DNA from: an uncultured Eisenbergiella sp.
Lineage (GTDB): Bacteria > Bacillota > Clostridia > Lachnospirales > Lachnospiraceae
Length of the DNA stretch: 46,381 nt
Direction of reading: 5' to 3'
Assembly (NCBI GenBank): GCA_947630215.1
Contig: CANRGX010000016.1
Location: 1-46,381, forward strand
Shown in pieces: positions 7,496 through 15,352 of the stretch. Positions within the stretch are counted from its first letter, which is position 1. Each line of letters begins with the position of its first letter. Under the pieces are notes generated by a model, which was not told where the DNA came from, did no database searches, and saw only the letters and a list, made by a program, of their open reading frames with translations. Both the position numbers and the translations under genes were made by a program.

Positions 7496-10123
7496 ATGAA
7501 AAAAAACGTTTTCGGGCCCCGTCGCAGGACGGCCCGTCCGTCGGTATGGAAACGGTTTTGCGCATGGGCGGCAGACAACAAAATCTGCTTCGCCTCTTTT
7601 CTGCTGCCATTCTTATGTATGATGGCCATTTTCATCCACAATGAGATTTTTCCCTTCGGCGACAGGAGCTTCATGCACTCCGATATGTACCATCAATACG
7701 TGCCGTTTCTGGAGGAATTCCTGCGCCGGGTAAAGGAAGGGGAATTTGCCTATTCCTGGAACATCGGCATGGGGAGCAATTACCTGGCCCTGTTTGCCTA
7801 CTACAGCGCCAGCCCTTTTAACTGGCTGATGCCCCTGCTGCCCTCCCAGTACCTCATCGAATTTATGAGCTATATGGTGGTGTTCAAAATCGGGCTGTGC
7901 GGCTTCACCTTTGCCTACTTCCTGAAAGGGAAGTTCGGCAAAAAAGATCTGACGGTTCTTCTGTTTTCCGTATTCTATGCCATGTCCGGCTTTGTGGCCG
8001 CCTACAACTGGAACGTGATGTGGATGGATTGTCTTGTGCTGGCTCCCCTGATCCTCCTGGGACTGGAGCGGCTGGTAAAGGAAGGGCGGACGGGGCTTTA
8101 CTGCGTCACGCTGGCGCTGTCCATTCTCACCAACTACTACATTTCCATCATGATCTGCATTTTCCTGTGCCTGTATTTCTGTATGCTCCTGCCCGACATC
8201 GTACAGAAAGGGGCCGGAAAGGCCAACCGCTCCCGGATCTGGCTGGCCGTGGGCCGCTTTTCCCTGTTTTCCATTCTGGCGGGCGGCATGGCGGCCATCC
8301 TGCTTTTGCCTGAAATATCGGCCCTGTATACGACGGAGTTCACCCAGTCTGCGTTTCCCAAAAAGCTCACCTGGTACTTTCCCTTCCTGGATGTGCTGGC
8401 GCGGCACGCTGTGGGCGTCTCGCGGGAAACCGGCCTGGACCACTGGCCCAACATCTTCTGCTCCTCCGCCGTGTTCTTCCTGATCCCGCTGTACTTTTTC
8501 CATAAAGAAATCCCGCTGAAGGAAAAGCTGTCCCGACTGCTTTTGTGCGCCTTCCTCATCGTCAGCTTCAGCGCCAACAAACTGACTTTTATCTGGCACG
8601 GCTTCAATTATCCGGATTCCCTGCCCTGCCGGCAGTCTTTCCTTTATATCCTGCTGGTGCTGACCATGTGCTTTGAAGTCGTCCAGAAAAAAGACGGTTT
8701 CTCCCTGACCGAGCTGGCCAGAAGCGTCTGCTTTGGCATCTGTTTTCTGCTGATCGCCCAAAAGACGGTGACAGACGACGCCTTTACCCAGGGGATGTTC
8801 CTTTTGAGCGCGGCGCTGGTTCTTTCCTACGGACTTTTATTATATGTATATAAAAAGGGGGCGGCCAGGACGGCCGAACCGGCTCCTGTCTCAGAACCCG
8901 GCAAGAAAAGAAGATTCCTGCCCCGGCCCGATTCCCGGACCTGTCTCGCTATCGCAGCGCTTCTTCTGGTCACCTTTGAGGCCACCTTCAACATGGCCCA
9001 CACCAGTGTCTCCACCACGGGGCGCAGCAGCTATCTGGAAAATATCCCCGCCTATCAGGCGCTGGCAGCGCGCACCAAGGAGACGGATCCGGACTTTTAC
9101 CGTTTTGAGAAATTCAGCCGCGTGACCAAGAATGACGGCGCTCTGGGGAACTTCCCCACCGCCTCCCTCTTTTCTTCCACCTCCGGCGCCAACATCACGG
9201 ACTGGTACGACCGGATGGGGCTGACGGAAAGCAAGGTGTTTTACTGCTTTGACGGCCAGACTCCTTTTTCAAGTGCGCTGCTTTCCGTCCGCTATATGTT
9301 CTCCCGCACAGAAAGCGAAGATCCGGAATTGTATACGCTGATTGACGAACAGGACGGCGTCTATCTGTACCGCTGCAACTATACGCTGCCCGCCGGTTTT
9401 CTGCTGAAAGAGGACTGGAACCTTTCCTCTGAGGAACAGGAGGAAGGCAGCGCCCATCCCTTTGAGCTGCAAAACCGGATGGCCGCTTCTACCGGTGTAT
9501 CAGGCGATCTGTTCGATCTGATACAGGTCTGGGAGGAAAACGGCAGATCTGAATTTACAACGGAAACCGCCGGCCACTACTACGCCTACTGCGGCAACAG
9601 CAAGGTGGACGAGGTACGGATCAGTTCGGACAGTCTCGACAAATCCTATACGAAAGTACACTATGATTATATCCTGGATCTGGGCCATCATGAAGCCGGC
9701 GACGACATCACGCTGGAAAACGAGGAGGACGGCGATCTGGATGTCCACGTCGCCCGTCTGAACATCCCCGTGCTGGCGGAGGTTCTCTCCGAAATCGGGT
9801 CAGAGCCGTTTACGGTGGATTCCTGGGATACGACCAACCTGTCCGGTTCGGTCACCGCGTCCGGCGAAGAACGCCTGCTTTTGTCCGTCGCGTATGACAT
9901 AGGCTGGTCTGTCACAATAGACGGGAAAGAGGCGGAAACAGAGCCTTACGACGGTCTGTTTCTCTCCGTCACGGTTCCGGAGGGAACGCATACCATTGCA
10001 CTGCACTACGCGATTCCCGGCCTAAAGGGCGGTATCCTGGCAAGCCTTACCAGCCTGTTTGCTTTCCTTGTCCTGCAGCTTGTCCTGCGGCCGGTGCAAT
10101 CTGACGAAAAAAAAGCCGCCTGA
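7496..10123 (+). CDS. YfhO-family multi-pass membrane protein
   Basis: About 875 residues with roughly 13 membrane helices and a C-terminal beta-rich extracytoplasmic domain closed by a last helix near the C-terminus, the layout of the YfhO/GT-C-like family. The early extracytoplasmic loop (FMHSDMYHQYVPFLEEFLRR) and SWNIGMGSNYLALFAYY are family-typical. YfhO proteins are linked to glycosylation of lipoteichoic acid in Bacillus-like bacteria, which fits the LTA-synthase-like gene 24 bases upstream. An ATG at 7484 is in frame, but the one at 7496 has GGAGG at the right distance, so I use 7496. The sugar substrate is unknown. Confidence 0.88.
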   Translation: MKKNVFGPRRRTARPSVWKRFCAWAADNKICFASFLLPFLCMMAIFIHNEIFPFGDRSFMHSDMYHQYVPFLEEFLRRVKEGEFAYSWNIGMGSNYLALFAYYSASPFNWLMPLLPSQYLIEFMSYMVVFKIGLCGFTFAYFLKGKFGKKDLTVLLFSVFYAMSGFVAAYNWNVMWMDCLVLAPLILLGLERLVKEGRTGLYCVTLALSILTNYYISIMICIFLCLYFCMLLPDIVQKGAGKANRSRIWLAVGRFSLFSILAGGMAAILLLPEISALYTTEFTQSAFPKKLTWYFPFLDVLARHAVGVSRETGLDHWPNIFCSSAVFFLIPLYFFHKEIPLKEKLSRLLLCAFLIVSFSANKLTFIWHGFNYPDSLPCRQSFLYILLVLTMCFEVVQKKDGFSLTELARSVCFGICFLLIAQKTVTDDAFTQGMFLLSAALVLSYGLLLYVYKKGAARTAEPAPVSEPGKKRRFLPRPDSRTCLAIAALLLVTFEATFNMAHTSVSTTGRSSYLENIPAYQALAARTKETDPDFYRFEKFSRVTKNDGALGNFPTASLFSSTSGANITDWYDRMGLTESKVFYCFDGQTPFSSALLSVRYMFSRTESEDPELYTLIDEQDGVYLYRCNYTLPAGFLLKEDWNLSSEEQEEGSAHPFELQNRMAASTGVSGDLFDLIQVWEENGRSEFTTETAGHYYAYCGNSKVDEVRISSDSLDKSYTKVHYDYILDLGHHEAGDDITLENEEDGDLDVHVARLNIPVLAEVLSEIGSEPFTVDSWDTTNLSGSVTASGEERLLLSVAYDIGWSVTIDGKEAETEPYDGLFLSVTVPEGTHTIALHYAIPGLKGGILASLTSLFAFLVLQLVLRPVQSDEKKAA

Positions 10124-10144
10124 GCGCGGCGGAAAGAGGTTACG

Positions 10145-11155
10145 ATGGAACATCTCATTCTTCCCAAAAACTATCATTCCGAACTGAATCTTTACGATAC
10201 GCAGATCGGGATCAAGACGGTGAAAGACTTTTTTCAAAGTCTGCTGGCCAAACAACTGAACCTGCTGCGGGTTTCCGCTCCGCTCTTTGTGGATCCTGCC
10301 TCGGGCCTCAACGACAACCTGAACGGCGTGGAACGGCCTGTTTCCTTTGGAATCAAGGAACAGGACGACTATGAAGCCGAGGTCGTCCACTCTCTTGCCA
10401 AGTGGAAGCGCTACGCCCTCAAGGAATACGGGTTTCAGCACGGCGAGGGTCTGTATACGGACATGAACGCCATCCGCCGCGACGAGGTGACAGACAACAT
10501 CCATTCCATTTTTGTGGATCAGTGGGACTGGGAAAAGATTCTCTCCAGGGAAGAACGCAACCAGGACACTCTGATGGCCGTGGTGAAAGACGTCTATAAG
10601 GTGCTGCGCAAAACGGAAATGTATATGGCAATCCAATACGATTATATCGAAGAAATCCTGCCCAAGGAAATCTTCTTTATCACCACGCAGGAGCTGGCGG
10701 ATATGTTCCCGGACAACACGCCCCGGGAACGGGAATATTTCATCACAAAGGCAAAGGGCGCCGTCTGTATCATGCAGATTGGCGATGTGCTGGAAAACGG
10801 GGAACGGCACGACGGCCGCGCACCGGACTATGACGACTGGTCGTTAAACGCCGATATTCTCGTCTACTATCCCGTCCTGGACATTGCTCTGGAGCTATCC
10901 TCCATGGGCATCCGGGTGGATCGCGACGCGCTGCTGTCCCAGTTGGAAAAGGCCGGCTGTCCAGAGCGGGCAAAACTGCCCTTCCAACAGGCCATCCTGA
11001 ACGAAGAAGTCCCCTTTACCATCGGGGGCGGCATCGGCCAGTCCCGCATCTGTATGTTTTTCCTGCGCAAGGCGCATATCGGGGAGGTACAGTGCTCCCT
11101 CTGGCCGCCTCGGATCCGGGAAGAAGCGATGCGAAACGGAATCCATCTGCTTTGA
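10145..11155 (+). CDS. asnA: Aspartate-ammonia ligase AsnA
   Basis: 336 residues, full family length. The start (LILPKNYHSELNLYDTQIGI), LLRVSAPLFVDPASGLNDNL, the class-II-synthetase-like middle (YTDMNAIRRDE, SIFVDQWDWEK) and the C-terminal GGGIGQSRICMFFLRK match AsnA throughout. It makes asparagine from aspartate, ammonia and ATP (AMP-forming) in the cytoplasm. It follows the YfhO gene after 21 bases with no terminator between, so it is probably co-transcribed with the envelope genes. A metabolic link between the three is not evident. A bidirectional terminator follows. Confidence 0.97.
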   Translation: MEHLILPKNYHSELNLYDTQIGIKTVKDFFQSLLAKQLNLLRVSAPLFVDPASGLNDNLNGVERPVSFGIKEQDDYEAEVVHSLAKWKRYALKEYGFQHGEGLYTDMNAIRRDEVTDNIHSIFVDQWDWEKILSREERNQDTLMAVVKDVYKVLRKTEMYMAIQYDYIEEILPKEIFFITTQELADMFPDNTPREREYFITKAKGAVCIMQIGDVLENGERHDGRAPDYDDWSLNADILVYYPVLDIALELSSMGIRVDRDALLSQLEKAGCPERAKLPFQQAILNEEVPFTIGGGIGQSRICMFFLRKAHIGEVQCSLWPPRIREEAMRNGIHLL

Positions 11156-11163
11156 TCTGATTC

Positions 11164-11199
11164 AAAAAAACGGCTGCGCGGAAACCGCGCAGTCGTTTT
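11164..11199. terminator. Bidirectional terminator between asnA and the HAD-CPBP gene
   Basis: 11-bp GC-rich stem (11171-11181 with 11185-11195, AAA loop) flanked by seven A on the left and four T on the right, so it can end transcripts from both sides. On the minus strand it begins directly at the end of the HAD-CPBP gene. Confidence 0.85.
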
Positions 11200-12691
11200 A
11201 CTGTTTCTGCCATCTGACCATCAAAATCAGACTGACGACGGATACGACCAGGAAAAAGACACAGGAAATCCACGAGACAAACGCGCCGCCTATGGGCGTC
11301 AGATCCAGCAAAAGATAGACAAACAGGTTGGCGACCATATGAAAGAACATGGAAGCCAGCAGAGAGTCATAGATCTCGCGAACCAGCGCCAGTCCAAGTC
11401 CAAGCACCGCCGCATAGACAAACTGCACCAGATTCCCGTGAAACAGCCCGAATAAAAGCGCGGAAAGCACCACGGCCGCCGGTACGCCGCAGGCCTTTTT
11501 AAACTGCCCGTATACGACGCCCCGAAACACCGTTTCCTCGCCCAGCGGCGCCAGAATCCCGTAGCTGAGAACGCCAAACCACACGGGCACGCTGCTCTGC
11601 ATCTCCGAAACCTCCTGGAAAGCAGGCGAATACCGATACAGCTCTACCAGGCTCAGCAGCCCGTTCATTCCCATGGCCAGGGAGGCGGAAAAGACGGCCA
11701 GCGGCAGAAGGGAGAGCTTATCCACGCGGCCGGCGGGCCGAAAGCGAAGCTGACTGTGCCAGATCCCGTAACAGGCAAGAAAAGCTATGACAATCCCGGC
11801 CGCGCTGCCCAGATTCAGCCAGGCATCCATGCTGCTGTCAAACCCTTTTATCGGAAACGGGAAAAACATTCCGCCAATAAACAGGAAAGCCATCGGGACA
11901 AGAACACCGATGATAAAATACAGCCACATGGCCAGCGCGCTGCTGCCAACGGCCTTTAGGACAGTCCGCGCCCTGGACTCCTTCTGCGGCGTCCGGACAC
12001 GGGAAGCGTACCCGCCGCTCCAGGTGCCCGCGTAAACAGTCCGCTGTCCCAGAAGCACCCGGCGCAGCCCGTCCACATCCCGGACGACTATCTCCGCCCC
12101 CGCCCCGGACAGCTCTCCGGGCTGCGCGAAGCCGTATTCCACCCCGATCTGATGGATACCCGCGGCCTTCGCCCCCTCTATATCATATTTCCGATCCCCT
12201 ACCAGCACTGCCTGAGAGCGGTCAAAGGACCCGAAGCGCCGCAGCGTCTCCTCCAGCACCTCCGCCTTTTTCTCCCGCTGGCCGCTCAACTCGCTGCCGA
12301 CCACCACCTCAAAATACTGCCGGATCTCGAAATAATTCAGAATCTCCTCCACATACACCGAGGGTTTGCTGGACGCAATGCCCAGATGCGCTCCGGCCTG
12401 CCGCAGATCCCGCAAAAGCTCCCGCATCCCCGGATACAGCGTATTCTCATAGAGCCCCGTCACGGAAAACCGTTCCCGGTACTTTGCCACCGCCACTTCC
12501 GCCTGCTCCGCCGTGAAACCGTAAAACTCCATAAAGCTGTCCCGCAGGGGCGGGCCGATAAAAGGCCGCAGCTTCGTCGTGTCCGGCTCGTGTATGCCAA
12601 AGCTGTCCAGCGCATACTGTACGCTCTTTGTGATCCCCGCCTCGGGATCGCTGATCGTTCCGTCCAGGTCAAATAAAATATAAGAAAACAT
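11198..12691 (-). CDS. Fusion: HAD phosphatase + CPBP (CAAX-like) membrane protease
   Basis: 497 residues with two domains in one frame. Residues 1-215 are a phosphoglycolate-phosphatase-like HAD hydrolase: DLDGT (Asp8 and Asp10), IASSKPS (motif II) and LVGDRKYDIEGAKAAG (motifs III/IV). Residues about 250-490 have seven or eight helices with the CPBP glutamic-protease signature: EETVFRG, then FGLFHGNLVQF and a third-motif histidine in MFFHMVANL. CPBP proteins cleave membrane substrates or protect against bacteriocins. The linker is about 35 residues. Start: GAGGTGA ahead of the ATG. HAD and CPBP genes are often separate; this fusion suggests that a soluble phosphatase is held at the membrane or that the two activities are coupled. 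Substrates unknown. Confidence 0.88.
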   Translation of the reverse strand: MFSYILFDLDGTISDPEAGITKSVQYALDSFGIHEPDTTKLRPFIGPPLRDSFMEFYGFTAEQAEVAVAKYRERFSVTGLYENTLYPGMRELLRDLRQAGAHLGIASSKPSVYVEEILNYFEIRQYFEVVVGSELSGQREKKAEVLEETLRRFGSFDRSQAVLVGDRKYDIEGAKAAGIHQIGVEYGFAQPGELSGAGAEIVVRDVDGLRRVLLGQRTVYAGTWSGGYASRVRTPQKESRARTVLKAVGSSALAMWLYFIIGVLVPMAFLFIGGMFFPFPIKGFDSSMDAWLNLGSAAGIVIAFLACYGIWHSQLRFRPAGRVDKLSLLPLAVFSASLAMGMNGLLSLVELYRYSPAFQEVSEMQSSVPVWFGVLSYGILAPLGEETVFRGVVYGQFKKACGVPAAVVLSALLFGLFHGNLVQFVYAAVLGLGLALVREIYDSLLASMFFHMVANLFVYLLLDLTPIGGAFVSWISCVFFLVVSVVSLILMVRWQKQ

Positions 12692-12751
12692 GGCGTCACC
12701 TCATCCTTTGCCATCCAAATACCGCGCATAGACAGATCTAACGCTACCCTT

Positions 12752-12760
12752 ATCATAGCA
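12752..12760 (-). promoter_or_regulatory. Possible extended -10 promoter of the HAD-CPBP gene
   Basis: TGCTATGAT on the minus strand is an extended -10 element (TG, one base, TATGAT) about 60 bases before the start codon. No convincing -35 box is seen. Confidence 0.4.
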
Positions 12761-12844
12761 GAAAATATCCGCGCATACTATGATTTTTTTGTGAAAAATG
12801 TCGGACAGCTCCGTCCGCTCCCGCACGGAACAAAGGGAAGGGGG

Positions 12845-12873
12845 TTGACAAACGTCCCCATACCGCCTATAGT
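12845..12873 (+). promoter_or_regulatory. Promoter of the TPP riboswitch/thiT transcript
   Basis: Consensus TTGACA (12845-12850), 17-base spacer, TATAGT (12868-12873), about 35 bases before the aptamer. Confidence 0.85.
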
Positions 12874-12908
12874 GGAGAGAAAGGAAGGGGTTCCCTTTCC
12901 TTTCACAA

Positions 12909-13006
12909 TGCCAGGGGAGCTTATTGCTGAGATTGAGCCGGCCGCGCGCCGCTTCCGGCTCTATACCCTCACAACCTGATCCGGTCAGCACCGGCGTAGG
13001 GAGGCA
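12909..13006 (+). promoter_or_regulatory. TPP riboswitch aptamer (THI element)
   Basis: The conserved core is present in order: CAGGGGAGC, TGCTGAGA, ACCCTC, ACCTGATCCGG and CCGGCGTAGGGA. P1 can form between TGCC (12909-12912) and GGCA (13003-13006). An optional P3 extension is present as GAGCCGG paired with CCGGCTC around a GC-rich loop. It binds thiamine pyrophosphate and should switch off the thiamine transporter gene downstream when TPP is abundant. Confidence 0.95.
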
Positions 13007-13009
13007 GGA

Positions 13010-13140
13010 TTTTGAAAACGCAGGACGGCAGCCTGCGGCAAGGCTTTTTGATTTGGCAAAAGGCCCTGTCCGGCGGACGCTACCCAAAAGCAGTGTGTTT
13101 TCAAAACGGCGATATCCCCTCCTGTGCCCACACAAGGAGG
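13010..13140 (+). promoter_or_regulatory. Expression platform of the TPP riboswitch
   Basis: Three pairings are visible. TTTTGAAAAC (13010-13019) is perfectly complementary to GTTTTCAAAA (13097-13106). CGCAGG/CCTGCG competes with AGCCT/AGGCT followed by five T, a possible weak terminator. CCTCCTGTG (13118-13126) pairs with the SD-containing CACAAGGAGG (13131-13140) with one bulged base, burying the ribosome site. The layout suits translational control, perhaps with attenuation as well. Confidence 0.6.
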
Positions 13141-13147
13141 ATTTTTT

Positions 13148-13714
13148 ATGTCTGAAAACAAAAACAAACTGACCACCCGTAAACTCGTATTCTGCGCCAT
13201 GGCGCTGGCGCTGGCCACCGTGATCTCCACGGTCATCAAGCTGCCCAGCCTGCCGGCCGGCGGCTCCATCACCCTGTTTTCCATGCTGGTGATCTGTCTC
13301 GTCGGCTATTGGTACGGCCCCGTCATAGGGCTGATTACCGCGCTGGCCTACGGCGTACTGCAGTTTATCACCGGGCCCTACGTGGTACATCCTGTCCAGG
13401 TGCTGCTGGATTATCCCCTGGCCTTTGGCGCGCTGGGCCTGTCCGGCTTTTTCTGGCAGAAAAAAAACGGTCTGATCATAGGCTATGTGGCCGGTGTTCT
13501 GGGAAGGCTTCTGATGCACGAAATCTCCGGATATCTCTTTTATACCGAATACGTTTCCGGAGATCCGGGCGCAAATCTTTCCGCTATCTGGGCTTCTACG
13601 GTCTATAACATGAGTTATATCCTTCCGGAGATGATCCTGACGCTGATCCTGCTCTGCCTGCCCCAGATCCGGGATATGCTGAAACGCTTAAAGGCGCTGG
13701 CAAACCAGGCCTAA
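13148..13714 (+). CDS. thiT: Thiamine ECF transporter S component ThiT
   Basis: 188 residues with about six membrane helices. The start is fixed by AGGAGG seven bases before the ATG at 13148; an upstream in-frame ATG at 13124 lies inside the hairpin and is not used. Family features: KLVFCAMALALATVIS (helix 1, with the AxxxA-type surface that contacts EcfT), SLPAGGSITLFSMLVICLVGYWYGP, and the C-terminal ISGYLFY and ASTVYNMSYILPE regions that line the thiamine pocket in ThiT. The upstream TPP riboswitch confirms the substrate. No dedicated ATPase is beside it, so it should use a shared EcfAA'T module; the one at 30.7-33.2 kb appears dedicated to another S component. Confidence 0.95.
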   Translation: MSENKNKLTTRKLVFCAMALALATVISTVIKLPSLPAGGSITLFSMLVICLVGYWYGPVIGLITALAYGVLQFITGPYVVHPVQVLLDYPLAFGALGLSGFFWQKKNGLIIGYVAGVLGRLLMHEISGYLFYTEYVSGDPGANLSAIWASTVYNMSYILPEMILTLILLCLPQIRDMLKRLKALANQA

Positions 13715-13717
13715 AAA

Positions 13718-13753
13718 ACACCCGCACGGCGAAAAACGCTGTGCGGGTGTTTT
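13718..13753 (+). terminator. Terminator of thiT
   Basis: 14-bp stem (13718-13731 with 13737-13750, A5 loop, one G-U pair) and a T run, four bases after the thiT stop. The A run on its left may also help terminate the opposite operon. Confidence 0.9.
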
Positions 13754-13823
13754 ATCTGCATCGTAACAGAGCGGTTATTTTTTATACTTCCTGAGCACTC
13801 ATTCCTGAATAACATAGTCACAT

Positions 13824-14603
13824 CTAATCAAAAAATTCAACTTCTACCACAAGATCAGTAAGTTCTGAATTGAGACCTTTTACCAGATTCGCAATTACAG
13901 TTTGCGCGGATGACTTTGCACTCTTATAGAACTGGGCATTTGACTTCATATAGTTATTTAACTTCGTATATCCGGCTTTTCTCATTTCGACAGCTAAATC
14001 TGTTCCTACAGATATGCTTTTGTCAAATACTCCATCCTGCCAGAATAATCGGTTTGCCTGAGTGATTCTGCAATTTGTCAGTTCGGGGCCCGGTACCCTG
14101 ACCAAAACATATTGCCTATCGGAATCAATGATAAATTCGCTAGCTTTCATATCTACGGTGTAAACTCCATCACCATAGAACTCCATCCAGGCCTCAATCC
14201 CGTCCTCATTATCATCTTTTGACTCAATTACATACTCTACATCACATACTTTAAGCACTTCCAAATTAGCTTCTTCTCTGATTGATGCAACCTCTATAGA
14301 TACATTGTTTGACACATGGTACTTTCTTTCTGCCGAAGCATATGCCGTATCATAGAATCTATTGTAAGCATCTTCAGAAGCCTTATTTTTCGCGCTCTTA
14401 TATGCTTCTCTGGCTGATTCTCCACCCCTATGAACAGCATTTGAAATGATAAGAGCTGCTACCGTAATCAGGATCACTGCCACCGCAAAGCATATGTTGC
14501 TTAAGGAAAATATCTTCTTCCACTGTATCTTTTTCTCAGGCCTATTCACAGGGCATTCCGGAGACTCGGGCAAATTGTTTTTGATTTCATTTTCCGTATT
14601 CAT
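13824..14603 (-). CDS. DUF4230-like membrane-anchored protein (paralogue 1)
   Basis: 259 residues: a short cytoplasmic N-terminus, one membrane helix (FAVAVILITVAALIISNAV, about 38-57), a helical stretch rich in Ala/Lys/Glu, then a domain with YVLVRVPGPELTNC, a helix pair and a C-terminal strand LVVEVEF. The order V-x-V-P-x-P followed by a long Ala-rich helix and a final hydrophobic strand resembles DUF4230. The domain should be outside the membrane. The start overlaps the upstream gene by 17 bases with GGGGAG ahead, so translation is coupled. Function is unknown. The AT-rich codon use differs from the flanking genes. Confidence 0.7.
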   Translation of the reverse strand: MNTENEIKNNLPESPECPVNRPEKKIQWKKIFSLSNICFAVAVILITVAALIISNAVHRGGESAREAYKSAKNKASEDAYNRFYDTAYASAERKYHVSNNVSIEVASIREEANLEVLKVCDVEYVIESKDDNEDGIEAWMEFYGDGVYTVDMKASEFIIDSDRQYVLVRVPGPELTNCRITQANRLFWQDGVFDKSISVGTDLAVEMRKAGYTKLNNYMKSNAQFYKSAKSSAQTVIANLVKGLNSELTDLVVEVEFFD

Positions 14604-15336
14604 CAGCCTGCTCCCCTTCCTTAAAACTTACAACGACTTCTTTTTTATTTCCTGTTGCTGCTTTTGCTATTATTTCAATCTGCTTTATTGCTGAACTCTG
14701 CGCTGCTTCAGTCAAATTTGAATAGTATCCCATTTTCTCTTTTACCGATTGATCTGTAGCTGCTCTGGTATTTATATACTCAGCAAAGCCATCTTCCGCA
14801 CTACCGGACCATGAATGTTTCTGATACTCGGCAAGCTTTTCCGTTGCGCTTTCATCTATGTAAATTTCTACATTTATTGCCGGGAGAAGGATCTCCACTG
14901 AATTGGCGTCAATATCATTAATCTCTACATCCTTTAAATTAACCGAGTATATTGCTACATCTTTAAGTAAGAATAACGCTGCATAATCATCGCCAAGCGT
15001 ATTAACATCCCTAAGTTTTACTCCTGCTTCTAATACTTCAAGATTACCTATTTCACTGAAACGGTTCCTAATCCCGGATTTTGTATCTTTCGCACTTAAT
15101 CCCTCTTCCTTTCCCTCTTCTGCGCCTTTTGCTAACCCGGTAGTAATTCCGTCAAATGATCCGATAACATTTCCAACAATAGTTCCTGTCTTATCCCCTA
15201 CGCTTACTCCCAGATTCTTTGCATTGTTATAAGCTGGAAGAGCATAACCAAACACTCCGACTACAGCAACTATCATACAAACAATAGAAAGGAAATTTAT
15301 TTTAACTTTTTTGTTTATTCTTTTTAAAACTGCCAT
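14587..15336 (-). CDS. DUF4230-like membrane-anchored protein (paralogue 2)
   Basis: 249 residues with the same plan as the next gene: basic N-terminus, one membrane helix (FLSIVCMIVAVVGVFGYALP, about 15-34), a Gly/Ala/Lys-rich stretch, then NSVEILLPAINVEIYIDE, an Ala-rich helix and KEVVVSFKEGE at the C-terminus. The match between the two proteins is in secondary-structure order and a few residues, so they are old paralogues. Start: GGAGG at nine bases. It lies 16 bases after the large lipoprotein gene and overlaps the following paralogue, so the three form one operon. Function unknown. Confidence 0.7.
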   Translation of the reverse strand: MAVLKRINKKVKINFLSIVCMIVAVVGVFGYALPAYNNAKNLGVSVGDKTGTIVGNVIGSFDGITTGLAKGAEEGKEEGLSAKDTKSGIRNRFSEIGNLEVLEAGVKLRDVNTLGDDYAALFLLKDVAIYSVNLKDVEINDIDANSVEILLPAINVEIYIDESATEKLAEYQKHSWSGSAEDGFAEYINTRAATDQSVKEKMGYYSNLTEAAQSSAIKQIEIIAKAATGNKKEVVVSFKEGEQADEYGK

Positions 15337-15352
15337 CTTTAAATCCTCCCTC

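Noticed and set aside
13124-13147. Upstream start of thiT
   Set aside because: The ATG at 13124 lies in the SD-sequestering hairpin; AGGAGG serves the ATG at 13148.
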